The notes under the pieces: generated by a model
Databases searched by the model: none
Told to the model about the DNA's origin: nothing
What the model saw: only the letters and a program-made list of their open reading frames with translations
Program-made: the position numbers and the translations under genes
Assembly (NCBI GenBank): GCA_018401935.1
Contig: JAGYJQ010000002.1
Span: 124,001 to 188,000, forward strand
From: Balneolaceae bacterium
GTDB lineage: Bacteria > Bacteroidota > Rhodothermia > Balneolales > Balneolaceae
Length of the DNA: 64,000 bases
Direction: 5' to 3'
Shown here: piece by piece, positions 1 through 9,249 of the stretch
Numbering within the stretch: position 1 is the stretch's first letter
Layout of the letters: every line of letters begins with the position of its first letter

Positions 1-2
1 GC

Positions 3-803
3 AATGCTTTTTTAAGTAGTATAGGTGGGATTCTTATTGGTGTATTTATTTTTATTGGCCTATTCGGTTATGGAGCCATTCTAATGCGCAGCGTAATTGA
101 AGAGAAAACATCCCGAATCGTCGAAATAATTACCTCCTCTGTAAAACCCATAGAGTTGATGTTGGGTAAGTTACTTGGTGTTTGTTTGGTAGCACTAACT
201 CAATTCAGTTTGTGGATCGCCACCTATGCCGGTGTAACCATCCTTGCAGCTCCTGTAGCTCAGTTCTTCATTAATCAGCGAATGGGAGACCTTCAAAACA
301 GCTTATCTTCAATGGATGCAACAGGAACAGCAGCTAATGTGCCATCGGATATCGACCTTAGCTTTTTGGAGCAATTCAGTATTGACCCATTATTCATACT
401 CTATTTTTTCGTGTTTTTTGTACTAGGCTTTTTAATGTACAGTTCTATTTTCGCTGCCATTGGTGCTGCTGTGGATTCTGAGCAAGACTCACAACAATTC
501 ATGACACCTGTGATGCTTCCAATTTTGTTAGGATATATGCTCAATTTCAGAATTGCTGAGGCTCCAGATTCTACCTTTGCAATTATAGCTTCGTTGTTTC
601 CTTTGACCTCACCTATTAACATGGTTACCAGAATGTTGGTATCTAATGTACCATTATGGGAAGTTGTGCTTTCTATCCTACTACTTATTCTCAGTTTGAT
701 TGGTATGCTATTACTAGCCGCACGTATTTACCGTACGGGTATACTCATGTATGGCAAAAAACCAACCTTTAAAGAACTATTCAAATGGGTTAGGCAAGCC
801 TAA
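3..803 (+). CDS. ABC-2 type transporter permease, C-terminal part (cut by window start)
   Basis: Membrane half of an ABC exporter of the NatB/ABC-2 type. The frame is already open at base 3 and codes for a hydrophobic helix leading straight into the first ATG at 84, so that ATG is internal and the true start lies before the window. After it comes the family signature EEKTSRIVEI followed by LMLGKLLG, where the cytoplasmic loop returns to the membrane. About five further hydrophobic segments follow, with a soluble loop around residues 50-95 (counted from 84). The ATPase partner is probably upstream, outside the window. The substrate cannot be read from the sequence. Family call is firm. Confidence 0.85.
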   Translation, partial: NAFLSSIGGILIGVFIFIGLFGYGAILMRSVIEEKTSRIVEIITSSVKPIELMLGKLLGVCLVALTQFSLWIATYAGVTILAAPVAQFFINQRMGDLQNSLSSMDATGTAANVPSDIDLSFLEQFSIDPLFILYFFVFFVLGFLMYSSIFAAIGAAVDSEQDSQQFMTPVMLPILLGYMLNFRIAEAPDSTFAIIASLFPLTSPINMVTRMLVSNVPLWEVVLSILLLILSLIGMLLLAARIYRTGILMYGKKPTFKELFKWVRQA

Positions 804-849
804 ATTACTTTTTTGTTCGATAAGCATAAACAAGGCTAAGCCCAAACCA

Positions 850-1638
850 CTATTCTCCCTTTTGAGCTCGATGACGTGCAAATAAGGCTTTTAATTCTGG
901 GTGTAGATGGGGGTTGGTGGAATAGCCATTCCCAGAGTGGATTGTTTCAACTCCGTGGACATCACTAAATACACCCCCTGCTTCTTTAACAACGGGTAAT
1001 AAAGCAGCAGCATCCCATAAGTTAAGTACAGGATCAAACATAATATCCGCTCTACCAATAGCTACCATCATATGGCCATAGGCATCACCCCATGTCCTGT
1101 GAAGTTTTGTTTTAGCCATTAATTCCTGAAATTCTTCTTCTTTACCAACATCTTGAAACCTTTTTATTTCTGTTACCAACAAAGTGGCTTCATGCATATC
1201 GGATGTTTCACGCACGTGACAGGGTTTCCCGTTAAAATAAGCCCCTAAACCTTTACCGGCTACACAGCATTCATCTAAAGCAGGTGCGTTAATAACCCCG
1301 ACCATGGGCTCTTTATCGATCATTATTCCTATTAGGGTCGTATAAAAGGGAATTCCGTGAATAAAAGATTTTGTCCCATCAATAGGGTCTAATACCCATT
1401 GAATCGATGCATCTGGACGGGTAATTCCATACTCTTCACCAATAATACCATGATCCGGAAACCTTTTTTCAATTTCTTCTCTAATCACCATTTCGGTTTC
1501 ACGATCTGCAATAGTAACAGGAGAATCATCCGCTTTTGAAATGACTTCTACCTCTTTTTTAAAATAATTAAGAGTGTGAGCGCCTCCAATTTTAGCTATT
1601 TCTTCCGCTGCTTGGACCAAGGTTGTAAGATCTGTCAT
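850..1638 (-). CDS. hisN: Inositol-monophosphatase family phosphatase, HisN-like histidinol-phosphatase
   Basis: A 262-residue Mg-dependent phosphatase of the inositol monophosphatase superfamily. The metal-binding motifs are visible: GEEYG near residue 67, DPIDGTKSF near 83-91, and WDAAAL near 208. The run DPIDGTKSFIHGIPFYTTLIG and the WGDAYGH segment resemble the HisN type that removes phosphate from L-histidinol phosphate in histidine synthesis, rather than SuhB or CysQ. hisI lies about 30 kb away on the other strand, so histidine synthesis is plausible, but the genes are not linked. An inositol phosphatase or CysQ-like role is the alternative. The gene converges on the ABC permease gene. 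Confidence 0.75.
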   Translation of the reverse strand: MTDLTTLVQAAEEIAKIGGAHTLNYFKKEVEVISKADDSPVTIADRETEMVIREEIEKRFPDHGIIGEEYGITRPDASIQWVLDPIDGTKSFIHGIPFYTTLIGIMIDKEPMVGVINAPALDECCVAGKGLGAYFNGKPCHVRETSDMHEATLLVTEIKRFQDVGKEEEFQELMAKTKLHRTWGDAYGHMMVAIGRADIMFDPVLNLWDAAALLPVVKEAGGVFSDVHGVETIHSGNGYSTNPHLHPELKALFARHRAQKGE

Positions 1639-1783
1639 TGTACTATATAACGATTAAGAATTTTATGTGAGTGAGGTAGAATTGAATAATCTTCTACACA
1701 TGGAATGCATCCATTTACTACCTTTTATGATGCCAATGAATGCCTCTATGCTTGACCATAATAATACTGTAAAAATAAGAGGA

Positions 1784-2566
1784 ATGGAACGTCCATTTTT
1801 ATTCAATAGAAATACCGGGACCGTTTATTTTACATCTGTACTAGCACGGTGTTTTACTAAAATCCAACTCATTTTAGCTCTATTCTGTTTGTATTTGTAT
1901 TCCAGCCCTACCGCCCTAGCCCATAGCTTTGATAGTACTGGTACCATGCATGTTAGCTATACCTTCCATACTGAAATATATGGCACGACCTCTGTCCGAC
2001 CTTTTACCTGCTCACTACCAACATCTGAAAAAGTAACTAGCTTATTCAATTATTCGTTACCGATATCTTATTTGGATTCCACTAGCTTTTGGAGTTCCAT
2101 GAAATCCGCTTTCCAAACAATGGAACCAAAATACATGCAATTTGAACAGTCTACATCCACCATCCATCTGGATTCCGTACTATTACAGGTGGCAGTAGAA
2201 AACTTTGATTGTGGGGGTAACGGCATTAACCGTGATTTTCAGAAAAGTCTACAATCCGACCAGTTTCCATTCATTGACATTATCCCATCTAGCTTGACTA
2301 TTCAGCCGTCAGAGCTAGGATACATGGAAACCCGAGTAACAATTCGATTAGCGGGACAAGAACAAGATTATCAAATCCCTGTGACCTATACGATGGCCAA
2401 AAACCTCGAACAAAAGGTGCATATGGGCCACGCAAAAGTAGTTTTACGTATGAGTGACTTTGGTATTACCCCTCCTAGTCCTTTCTTTGGGCTTATTCAA
2501 GTGGACGATGAGCTTCGGGTTGAGATTTTTTTTCTGGCGAGTATAAAGAATCTCGATTTACCTTGA
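1784..2566 (+). CDS. Secreted YceI-like domain protein
   Basis: An open frame extends back to a GTG at 1667. I place the start at the ATG at 1784, because it leaves about 26 residues before a hydrophobic segment (LILALFCLYLYSS) ending in ALAHS, which looks like a signal peptide; ATGs at 1700-1750 are also possible. The mature part resembles the YceI lipocalin-like beta barrel. Its end, MSDFGITPPSPFFGLIQVDD, parallels the end of the YceI protein encoded at 3922-4494 (FGIDPPTAMMGTIKTG). YceI proteins bind isoprenoid or amphiphilic ligands in the periplasm. This copy is more divergent than its neighbour, and its function is unknown. Confidence 0.6.
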   Translation: MERPFLFNRNTGTVYFTSVLARCFTKIQLILALFCLYLYSSPTALAHSFDSTGTMHVSYTFHTEIYGTTSVRPFTCSLPTSEKVTSLFNYSLPISYLDSTSFWSSMKSAFQTMEPKYMQFEQSTSTIHLDSVLLQVAVENFDCGGNGINRDFQKSLQSDQFPFIDIIPSSLTIQPSELGYMETRVTIRLAGQEQDYQIPVTYTMAKNLEQKVHMGHAKVVLRMSDFGITPPSPFFGLIQVDDELRVEIFFLASIKNLDLP

Positions 2567-2582
2567 ACCTAAGTATCAAAAA

Positions 2583-2610
2583 AAAGGCAGTCCGGTCTGG
2601 AACTGCCTTT
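2583..2610 (-). terminator. Rho-independent terminator of the porin gene
   Basis: Arms AAAGGCAGT (2583-2591) and ACTGCCTTT (2602-2610) pair perfectly, extended by CC/GG with a one-base bulge. The A-run at 2578-2585 becomes a U-run on the minus strand, so it best serves the porin gene ending at 2638. It may also stop the converging YceI-like transcript. Confidence 0.75.
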
Positions 2611-2637
2611 AAAGGTCATCATTTATGTAGTAAAAGG

Positions 2638-3879
2638 TTAGAAACTAATCACCGCCTCGATCATTAAGCCACTAAACTCAGCCCCCTGGAATAGCCCTCC
2701 ATCAAAAGCGGCTCCATCGTGGTTTTGCTGAACATATTCAAGCTTGGTTAGCACGTTGTCGGTCATAAACCACCCCGCACCCACGTTTAATCTGGTAATT
2801 TCAGTGGTCGCAGAAGCATCGGTTTGCTCACCATTAACCGAGTTATATCTTGCACCCAAATAGGCATCTTTGTTAGTACCTAGATGATAGAGTAGTTCGG
2901 CTCCTAAATGAGTATAACCGCCACCCGCATCACTGTCGCCATTGTTGACGAGTTCAACCAGACCAAAGAACTCAAGACCCTGGAACTCTACATATGGGTT
3001 CACTTGAACAGAGGTTTGATAGGCATATCTAGGGTTAAAACGCCCAGAGAAGTCTCCACCGTCCAAGACCTTATAATATCTGGCTCCAGCCCGATCACCA
3101 CCGTAGATGTAGTCGCGAGTCCCTTTGTCATTACTATTATAAAGTGAAGCCGTCAATCGAACTCGTAAGTCCTGATTTACTTGTGTGTCGTATCCCGCCT
3201 TAGCGAATAGTACGAATCCATCATCACCAGGGGTTGGGCTTTGATTTAAACGACCATTGGTAGCACCAATGACTCCGATAATGCCATTATTTAAATAGCT
3301 AATCTCCATAAAAGGTTCGGTAGTGAAGGAATCCATTAGGTAGTTACCCACGAAAGGATTTAATATAGCAGCAGCATTATCCGATCGACGGAATTGCGCA
3401 TCCCCGTAGTTTACCTGATCCATCCCGACTCGTATGCGCAAAGACTTCATAAGATCTTCAAAGAGCCCTTCTTGAATAAAGTCTAGCTTATCTATTTGCA
3501 TGTATCCACCCTTTACATAGGCTTCGGTGTGATGACGAGAAGATAAATAGGTGCGTAAATGCATTTTTACCCCGTCCTCTAACTGCACGTCGATGTTCAA
3601 ATTAGCCGTCGGTAAGTTAAAGTTGTTAGCTAAAGCGCCAAGGCTATCGCCTGAATTACTTTGACTTAACGCTTGAAATTGCAGGGCAAAATCTCCCCCT
3701 ACCTTTATATGTAAGCCATTGTATGGAGTTAGATCTGACTTTGGCACCTCAAATACACCCCAGCTTTCTTTCCCCGGGTTAGTGGTGAATTGAATGTCTG
3801 TGGTCTGTGCGTAAGCCCCTGACAGAAAACCTGCGCTCAGAAGAATGAGAAGTGATTTTACTAGCTTAATTGATTTCAT
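2638..3879 (-). CDS. Outer-membrane porin, phosphate-selective porin O/P-like
   Basis: A 413-residue beta-barrel protein with a clear signal peptide (MKSIKLVKSLLILLSAGFLSGAYAQ, cleavage after about residue 24) and a C-terminus ending in aromatic/hydrophobic alternation (MIEAVISF), as expected of an outer-membrane barrel recognised by BamA. The body has alternating amphipathic strands and segments such as IRVGMDQVNYGDAQFRRSDN, resembling the OprO/OprP-like porins of Bacteroidota. It is followed by a terminator and preceded, 42 bp upstream on the same strand, by a YceI gene, suggesting co-transcription. Porin-like fold is likely; the solute it passes cannot be stated. Confidence 0.65.
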   Translation of the reverse strand: MKSIKLVKSLLILLSAGFLSGAYAQTTDIQFTTNPGKESWGVFEVPKSDLTPYNGLHIKVGGDFALQFQALSQSNSGDSLGALANNFNLPTANLNIDVQLEDGVKMHLRTYLSSRHHTEAYVKGGYMQIDKLDFIQEGLFEDLMKSLRIRVGMDQVNYGDAQFRRSDNAAAILNPFVGNYLMDSFTTEPFMEISYLNNGIIGVIGATNGRLNQSPTPGDDGFVLFAKAGYDTQVNQDLRVRLTASLYNSNDKGTRDYIYGGDRAGARYYKVLDGGDFSGRFNPRYAYQTSVQVNPYVEFQGLEFFGLVELVNNGDSDAGGGYTHLGAELLYHLGTNKDAYLGARYNSVNGEQTDASATTEITRLNVGAGWFMTDNVLTKLEYVQQNHDGAAFDGGLFQGAEFSGLMIEAVISF

Positions 3880-3921
3880 AGTTATACCTCATTATGGGTT
3901 ATCATTGGTTAGTTGAGATGT

Positions 3922-4494
3922 TTATTGATTTGGTTCAAAAGTTACATCATAGCTAAGATCTACCAGCTCACCGGTTTTAATAGTCCCCATCATAGCAGTG
4001 GGAGGATCTATTCCAAAATCCCTCATATTCAAAGGATAGAGACCGGATATGGTAATTTCTTGGTCATTTAGTATATAGTTTGCTGAGAGTTCAATCTCCT
4101 TGGTGACCCCAGCAATACTAAGGGTACCAAGTACCTTTATTTCCGTATCTGTTAACGCCAACATCTCCTTAAATTGAAAGGTAATCATTGGATGATCGTT
4201 GGCTTTAAGTGCCTCATATGTCTTGGAATTCATGAGATTTTTCCCACTTTCGATAGATCGAACTGGCATGTTCACCGAAAGTTGTTCAATCCCTGCCCAA
4301 AGACCATCTTGTTTGGAGAAGCTGGCTTCAACTTCGACTACTTCGACCACAGACTCCCAATCATGTATGGTTGAAGTCCCTTGTATTGTAATGTTGGCTT
4401 GTTGTATGCTTTGTAGCTGAGTATTTTGTGCCAAAACATGAGTCGTACATAGAACAAGGACGAATACTATTGGCTTTGTTATAATAGGTATCAT
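3922..4494 (-). CDS. YceI family periplasmic lipocalin-like protein
   Basis: A YceI-domain protein of 190 residues. The frame is open to an ATG at 4554, but the ATG at 4494 starts directly on a good signal peptide (MIPIITKPIVFVLVLCTTHVLA) and has a GGCAGGG stretch just upstream, so I choose it. Family features are IQGTSTIHDWE at the start of the domain, LKANDHPMITF in the middle and NMRDFGIDPP near the end. YceI proteins form an extended beta barrel that binds polyisoprenoid-like lipids in the periplasm. It sits 42 bp upstream of the porin gene on the same strand, which hints at a shared envelope role. Confidence 0.85.
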   Translation of the reverse strand: MIPIITKPIVFVLVLCTTHVLAQNTQLQSIQQANITIQGTSTIHDWESVVEVVEVEASFSKQDGLWAGIEQLSVNMPVRSIESGKNLMNSKTYEALKANDHPMITFQFKEMLALTDTEIKVLGTLSIAGVTKEIELSANYILNDQEITISGLYPLNMRDFGIDPPTAMMGTIKTGELVDLSYDVTFEPNQ

Positions 4495-4773
4495 GGCTAC
4501 CCTGCCTTTGTGTTGGTTAATGTTTGCTGGTTTTTTGTATGGTACTGGCTTCATGACTTTCTTGTTATTACAACCCTAAAGTACAGGGGCAATATGTAGT
4601 TTATGTGAAGAGTCAAAAATTATTTAACTAAATGCCTACTAAGGGTTTTACTCTATGTTTATTTTGGCTAAACTATTCTCACAATAGTCACTCTCATAAC
4701 ACTCACTCCTTGTAATTCGAACTCCTTGTCAACTTCAAATAGTATACATCCCGATAATATAGAAGCCGATTCT

Positions 4774-5964
4774 ATGATAACGGCCCAAACAGACATTGCT
4801 CAAGACCTTGAGCATAAACACCACATACAAGTTTATAATCGTTTCCCGATAACGATTAACCGTGGACAAGGTGCAAAAGTGTGGGATAGCGAAGGCAATG
4901 AGTATATAGACTTGCTGGCTGGTATAGCGGTAAATAATGTAGGGCATGCTCATCCAAGGGTGGTAAAAGCCATACAAAGCGCGGCGATTTCTCCTCTACA
5001 CTTTTCTAATTTTTATTATTCAGAACCTCAGTCATTGCTGGCAAAAAAGCTCACCGAACTCACTGGATTAGATCGTGTCTTCTTTTGTAGTTCCGGAGCA
5101 GAGGCCATGGAAAGCTGTCTTAAGCTGGCAAGAAAATGGGGACAAATCCAAGGAAAAGAGGGTTCTATACTTTCGCTAAGTAATGGTTTTCACGGCAGAA
5201 CCTTGAGCACACTTACGATGAGTTCCACCAAATACCAAGATGGCTACGCTCCACTTCCTGCCGGATTCACTCAAGCCAAATTCAACCAAATTGAAGAGGT
5301 AATTGAACAGACAAATAAGGACACCATTGCAATTGCATTAGAACTGATCCAAGGTAATAGTGGTGTTCACCTGGCTGAATACAATTTCGTACAGGCATTA
5401 GCCCAACTCTGCAAAGAACGAAATATCTTACTCATCATAGATGAGGTGCAGACGGGTATTGGTAGAACGGGTAAAATGTGGGCATACGAACACTATGACA
5501 TTCAACCAGACATGGTAGCCACTGCCAAAGCACTAGCTGGAGGTATACCTATAGGGGCATTGATTGCTAGTGAAGACGTAGCAAAATCCTTCGGTTATGG
5601 TGATCACGGAACTACCTTTGGTGGAAATCCATTTGCCTGCGCTGTCGCATTGGAAGTGTTAGCTATTGTTGAAGAAGAGGGCCTACTTGATCAAGCGACT
5701 GAATATGGCGCCTACTTTAGGTCATTACTAAGCGAATTAGCACATAAACACCATTGCATAACAGACGTACGTGGAATGGGACTTATGATAGGGTTGGAAT
5801 GTAATCAACCAACCCGACCAATTGTGGATAAATGGGCTGAGTTAGGGGTACTTAGTAACGCGGCAGGTGGGAATGCTATTCGGATTGTACCTCCTTTAAC
5901 TATATCGAAAGAATTAATCGATAGTTCGGTTGAAAAATTAGACCTCTTGCTCGAAAATTTTTAA
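4774..5964 (+). CDS. argD: Class III aminotransferase, ArgD-like (acetylornithine aminotransferase)
   Basis: A PLP-dependent aminotransferase that by family would move an amino group between acetylornithine and 2-oxoglutarate in arginine synthesis. An in-frame TTG at 4726 would give 412 residues. The ATG at 4774 gives 396, the normal ArgD length, and is chosen. Visible motifs are NVGHAHP, CSSGAEAMESCLKLAR for cofactor phosphate binding, IIDEVQTGIGRTG, and the Schiff-base lysine in ATAKALAGG (about residue 252). No other arginine or lysine genes are nearby, so a LysJ-like or GABA/ornithine-type substrate cannot be excluded. Confidence 0.78.
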   Translation: MITAQTDIAQDLEHKHHIQVYNRFPITINRGQGAKVWDSEGNEYIDLLAGIAVNNVGHAHPRVVKAIQSAAISPLHFSNFYYSEPQSLLAKKLTELTGLDRVFFCSSGAEAMESCLKLARKWGQIQGKEGSILSLSNGFHGRTLSTLTMSSTKYQDGYAPLPAGFTQAKFNQIEEVIEQTNKDTIAIALELIQGNSGVHLAEYNFVQALAQLCKERNILLIIDEVQTGIGRTGKMWAYEHYDIQPDMVATAKALAGGIPIGALIASEDVAKSFGYGDHGTTFGGNPFACAVALEVLAIVEEEGLLDQATEYGAYFRSLLSELAHKHHCITDVRGMGLMIGLECNQPTRPIVDKWAELGVLSNAAGGNAIRIVPPLTISKELIDSSVEKLDLLLENF

Positions 5965-6015
5965 GTCTTTTTTTTCCCATTTGGGCATACATCAACCTGT
6001 TTCGAGTAACGATAT

Positions 6016-7044
6016 TTATGCTTTAAAACACCGTTTAGTCACCTCTATCAGCCTATCTACATCTGATTTTTCTATCTGAAAATGAAAAGTCGCACGTACT
6101 GTTGATGGACCAAAAGGAACCATTTTTATTCCATGTTGTCCAAAAATTTCAAGCACCTCGATAGCGGTTCGCTCGCCCGTATCAAAAAGCACAATATTAG
6201 TCTGAACGCTTTCTAGGTCAATTGTTAGAGTGCCTGTTTCATAGATTGCTTGGGCAAAAGCTTTGGCATGTTGATGATCCAAAGCTAACTTAGACCAGTG
6301 ATGCTCAACGGCATACTCGGCGGCGGCGGTTAACAGGCCTATTTGCCTCATCCCTCCACCCCACATTTTTCGAAATCTCCTAGCCTTTGCTATGTTTTTG
6401 CTGGTTGATAGCAGCATAGATCCAACTGGAGCTCCTAGTCCTTTACTAAAACAAATCGAAAGAGTATCGGCTAATTGCCCAATTTCTTGAGGTTTTTGTC
6501 CTGTAGCCACAAGCGCATTCCATATACGAGCCCCATCCACATGCAGATATAAAGTGTGCCGTTCACACTCCTGTTTTATGGATCTAAGCTCATCCAACGA
6601 ATACACCGTTCCACCCCCTTTATTCGTACTGTGTTCAACACAAACAACCTTGGTTTCAGGTTCCCAATCGTAAGCGCCTCTGACGGCTGGAGCTATTTGC
6701 TCAGAGCTTAATTTGCCCGAATAACCTTGAAGGGGAAATAGTTGGACCGAAGACAGTGAGGAAGCACCACCAGTTTCATACTGTAGTATATGACCTTTAC
6801 TTTCTATTAATACTTCATTGGATGGCTGAGTTAGCACCTTTAAAGCTAGCTGATTACTCATGGTTCCACTAGGCACATACAACCCAGCTTCCATACCAAA
6901 AAGTGCGGCCATTTTGTCTTGAAATTTATTTGTTAACTCATCTTCTCCAAACACATCATCTCCTACTTCTGCCTCCAACATGACTTGTTTCATTTGCTGG
7001 GTAGGCTTAGTAACGGTATCACTCCGCAAATCTATTACTTTCAT
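6016..7044 (-). CDS. ltaE: Low-specificity L-threonine aldolase
   Basis: A 342-residue fold-type-I PLP enzyme that splits L-threonine or L-allo-threonine to glycine and acetaldehyde. It opens with DLRSDTVTKPT, the hallmark N-terminus of this family, and carries GDDVFGED, the His-rich SKGHILQYETGG stretch, LHVDGARIWNA with the cofactor-binding Asp near 170, and the Schiff-base lysine 201 in CFSKGLGAPVGS. Length is typical. It converges on the ArgD-like gene, with 51 bp between them, and appears to be a single-gene unit. Confidence 0.92.
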   Translation of the reverse strand: MKVIDLRSDTVTKPTQQMKQVMLEAEVGDDVFGEDELTNKFQDKMAALFGMEAGLYVPSGTMSNQLALKVLTQPSNEVLIESKGHILQYETGGASSLSSVQLFPLQGYSGKLSSEQIAPAVRGAYDWEPETKVVCVEHSTNKGGGTVYSLDELRSIKQECERHTLYLHVDGARIWNALVATGQKPQEIGQLADTLSICFSKGLGAPVGSMLLSTSKNIAKARRFRKMWGGGMRQIGLLTAAAEYAVEHHWSKLALDHQHAKAFAQAIYETGTLTIDLESVQTNIVLFDTGERTAIEVLEIFGQHGIKMVPFGPSTVRATFHFQIEKSDVDRLIEVTKRCFKA

Positions 7045-7173
7045 GGACTGTATTAATGAACGATATTGTTTTGTTTTTCTTTTGTAGTTTATGGATTATG
7101 TAGGTGGAAGTAAACTATCTCTGTATTACCTCAAATGGTTAACCAGAGTTGACTAGGAGTGATGTAGCTTTTT

Positions 7174-8472
7174 ATGCCTGAATCGAAAAGATATGATATC
7201 ATTATAGCCGGTGCGGGCCTTTCAGGTCTTAGTCTCGCATGGCATTTAGTTAAGGAAAATTATACGGGTCAGATTTTACTCATTGATAATTCTTTTGCAC
7301 CAAATAATCACAAAACATGGTGTTTTTGGGGTAAAAAAAATCATCCATTTGCAGATATCGCTCATCGTACTTGGAAGAATAGTCACTTTTCTGCATTAGA
7401 TTTTAGTTCTGAGTTATCATTGGAAGAGCACCTCTATTTTTGCGTCAAAGAAAGTGATTACAAAGAGACCATCCTAAGAACTCTTCAAAAGGCACCGAAT
7501 GTAGATCTACTTGAAGAGAGTATTTTGGATTTTTCTTCCAACTCTTCCAAAGCGGCCCTAATAACCAAAGATAGTAACACCTACTTAGCCGATTACATTT
7601 TCCAAAGTATTTTTATGCCTAGTAATTATGATGCTAGTGCGCGTAAATATCCATTAATCCAACATTTCCTAGGTATCGAAATCAAAACGGATGGTAAAGT
7701 CTTTGATAAGAAAACCTTCACTTTAATGGATGTTGACAGTGACTTCAATGAAGGCTTTGCATTCATGTATGTGTTGCCATTCAAAAAAAATAGGGCCTTA
7801 GTTGAATACACTATTTTTTCGCCTACCCCTCTGAAAAAGAAGCAATACAAGAAGAAAATTCAACAGTATTTAAAAGATAATTACGGCTTAACCAAAGAAA
7901 ATTATTCCATAAAAAGAAAAGAGTATGGCGAGATTCCGATGGATGATCGACCTCATACGCCCATGTATTCTTCACGAATAATGAATCTAGGCACTGTAGG
8001 TGGATTTACTAAGCCGAGCACTGGGTATACGTTTAGCCGAGTCCATAAATACTCTAAAAAATGTGCTCAAGCACTCGCAAAGGGCGTAAAACCACCAATT
8101 CCAACTGCATCTTCATATCGATTCAGATATTACGACCTTCTTTTGTTACGCGTCTTAGCGACCAATGTGCCTGATAGTCGTAAAATATTTCGAAGTTTAT
8201 TCAAAAATAGTCCAGTAGACCGCATTTTTAAGTTTTTATCCGAAGAGACTAATTTTTTAGAGGACTTAATGGTGTTGGCTAGTTGTTATTATCCTCCGTT
8301 TTTACGAGCGCTGAGCGTACATCCTCCCCTAATTACCCAATTTGACAAAAATTACCTTGCACTTTCTAAGCAAAAAGAGCTTAAAGAGGATTATTTTGAA
8401 GACTTCGAACAAACAGCAAACAGTTCTGTAGAAGGTTCAGAAGAGAAAGCAGAACGGGAGGCAGTTAGCTAA
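7174..8472 (+). CDS. crtY: Lycopene beta-cyclase, CrtY type
   Basis: A 432-residue FAD/NAD(P)-binding protein that would close both ends of lycopene to give beta-carotene. The N-terminal dinucleotide motif is IIAGAGLSGLSLAWHL (residues 9-24), followed by HKTWCFWG, the CrtY signature. YVLPFKKNRALVEYT and GEIPMDDRP are further family motifs, and GTVGGFTKPSTGYTF closes the FAD site. The C-terminal 40 residues are charged and probably disordered. No phytoene synthase or desaturase is adjacent. Its product would feed the Blh cleavage enzyme at 49.3 kb and, after modification, could serve as a rhodopsin antenna. Confidence 0.9.
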   Translation: MPESKRYDIIIAGAGLSGLSLAWHLVKENYTGQILLIDNSFAPNNHKTWCFWGKKNHPFADIAHRTWKNSHFSALDFSSELSLEEHLYFCVKESDYKETILRTLQKAPNVDLLEESILDFSSNSSKAALITKDSNTYLADYIFQSIFMPSNYDASARKYPLIQHFLGIEIKTDGKVFDKKTFTLMDVDSDFNEGFAFMYVLPFKKNRALVEYTIFSPTPLKKKQYKKKIQQYLKDNYGLTKENYSIKRKEYGEIPMDDRPHTPMYSSRIMNLGTVGGFTKPSTGYTFSRVHKYSKKCAQALAKGVKPPIPTASSYRFRYYDLLLLRVLATNVPDSRKIFRSLFKNSPVDRIFKFLSEETNFLEDLMVLASCYYPPFLRALSVHPPLITQFDKNYLALSKQKELKEDYFEDFEQTANSSVEGSEEKAEREAVS

Positions 8473-8523
8473 ATAGTACCAAAAGGCAACCAAGCAACTT
8501 GTTAGCTGAGTAGATATCTAAGC

Positions 8524-9249
8524 TCAAAAATACTTAGCCAATATAGTTACAACAGCGGTCTCTGCTCGTAATATACCTCCATCAGTGAGCTGGTCACCTA
8601 AAAAAAATGGAGGAATACTCTCACTATCAAACCACTTAAGCTCGTTTGAACTAAACCCGCCCTCAGGGCCTATAAAAAACAAATTACACCCCTCTGTTAG
8701 TTTTTCTGGTAGTCTAGTGTTCGGAGAAGCTGATTCATGAGCGGCCCAAAGGGTAAGCTCAATCCCCTGACAGCGCTGATGAGCATCCTGTTTGACATGC
8801 TGGAGATTGTCTGCCAGTATAAGTTTCGGAAACCACGTTCGCTTAGATTGCTTAGATGCACTCAGTATAATTTGATCTAATCGTGATTTTTTCCATCTAG
8901 CGCGCTCAGAGTGATCAGCTTGGTATATATAAAAATAGTCCACTCCAAGTTCGACTGCTTTTTCCAATGCCCATTCAATTCGATCTTTTTTATGCAAACT
9001 GCCCAAGGCAACAGCTCGTAGCGTTGTTGGTGTTGGAAAACTTTCGGTATGCACAATAATCGCCTGTGCTTCTTTTTTTGTCAAAGACACCAATTTTAAC
9101 TCGTACCGATGACCACATCCATCCGTTGCTAAACAACGGTCTCCTTCTCTTAGTCGAAGTACTTGGGTAGCATGTATGCATTCATCCCCTTGCAGCGTCA
9201 CCATATTCGATACTATCTGAGATGGATGAACGTAGAATTGAACGTTCAT
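8524..9249 (-). CDS. rsmE: 16S rRNA m3U1498 methyltransferase RsmE
   Basis: A SPOUT-fold methyltransferase of 241 residues that methylates N3 of U1498 in 16S rRNA. An N-terminal PUA-like part (VTLQGDECIHATQVLRLREGD) is followed by the SPOUT domain with QSKRTWFPKL, the knot motif FFIGPEGGFSSNE, and the C-terminal LRAETAVVTILAKYF. Its start overlaps the end of the dCTP deaminase gene by 4 bp, and it is the last gene of the long minus-strand operon that begins with pdhA. Confidence 0.95.
   Translation of the reverse strand: MNVQFYVHPSQIVSNMVTLQGDECIHATQVLRLREGDRCLATDGCGHRYELKLVSLTKKEAQAIIVHTESFPTPTTLRAVALGSLHKKDRIEWALEKAVELGVDYFYIYQADHSERARWKKSRLDQIILSASKQSKRTWFPKLILADNLQHVKQDAHQRCQGIELTLWAAHESASPNTRLPEKLTEGCNLFFIGPEGGFSSNELKWFDSESIPPFFLGDQLTDGGILRAETAVVTILAKYF

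Noticed and set aside
1204-1221. TGTTTCACGCACGTGACA resembling a parS site
   Set aside because: Only the first half matches the parS palindrome, it lies inside the HisN-like coding region, and the second half breaks symmetry.
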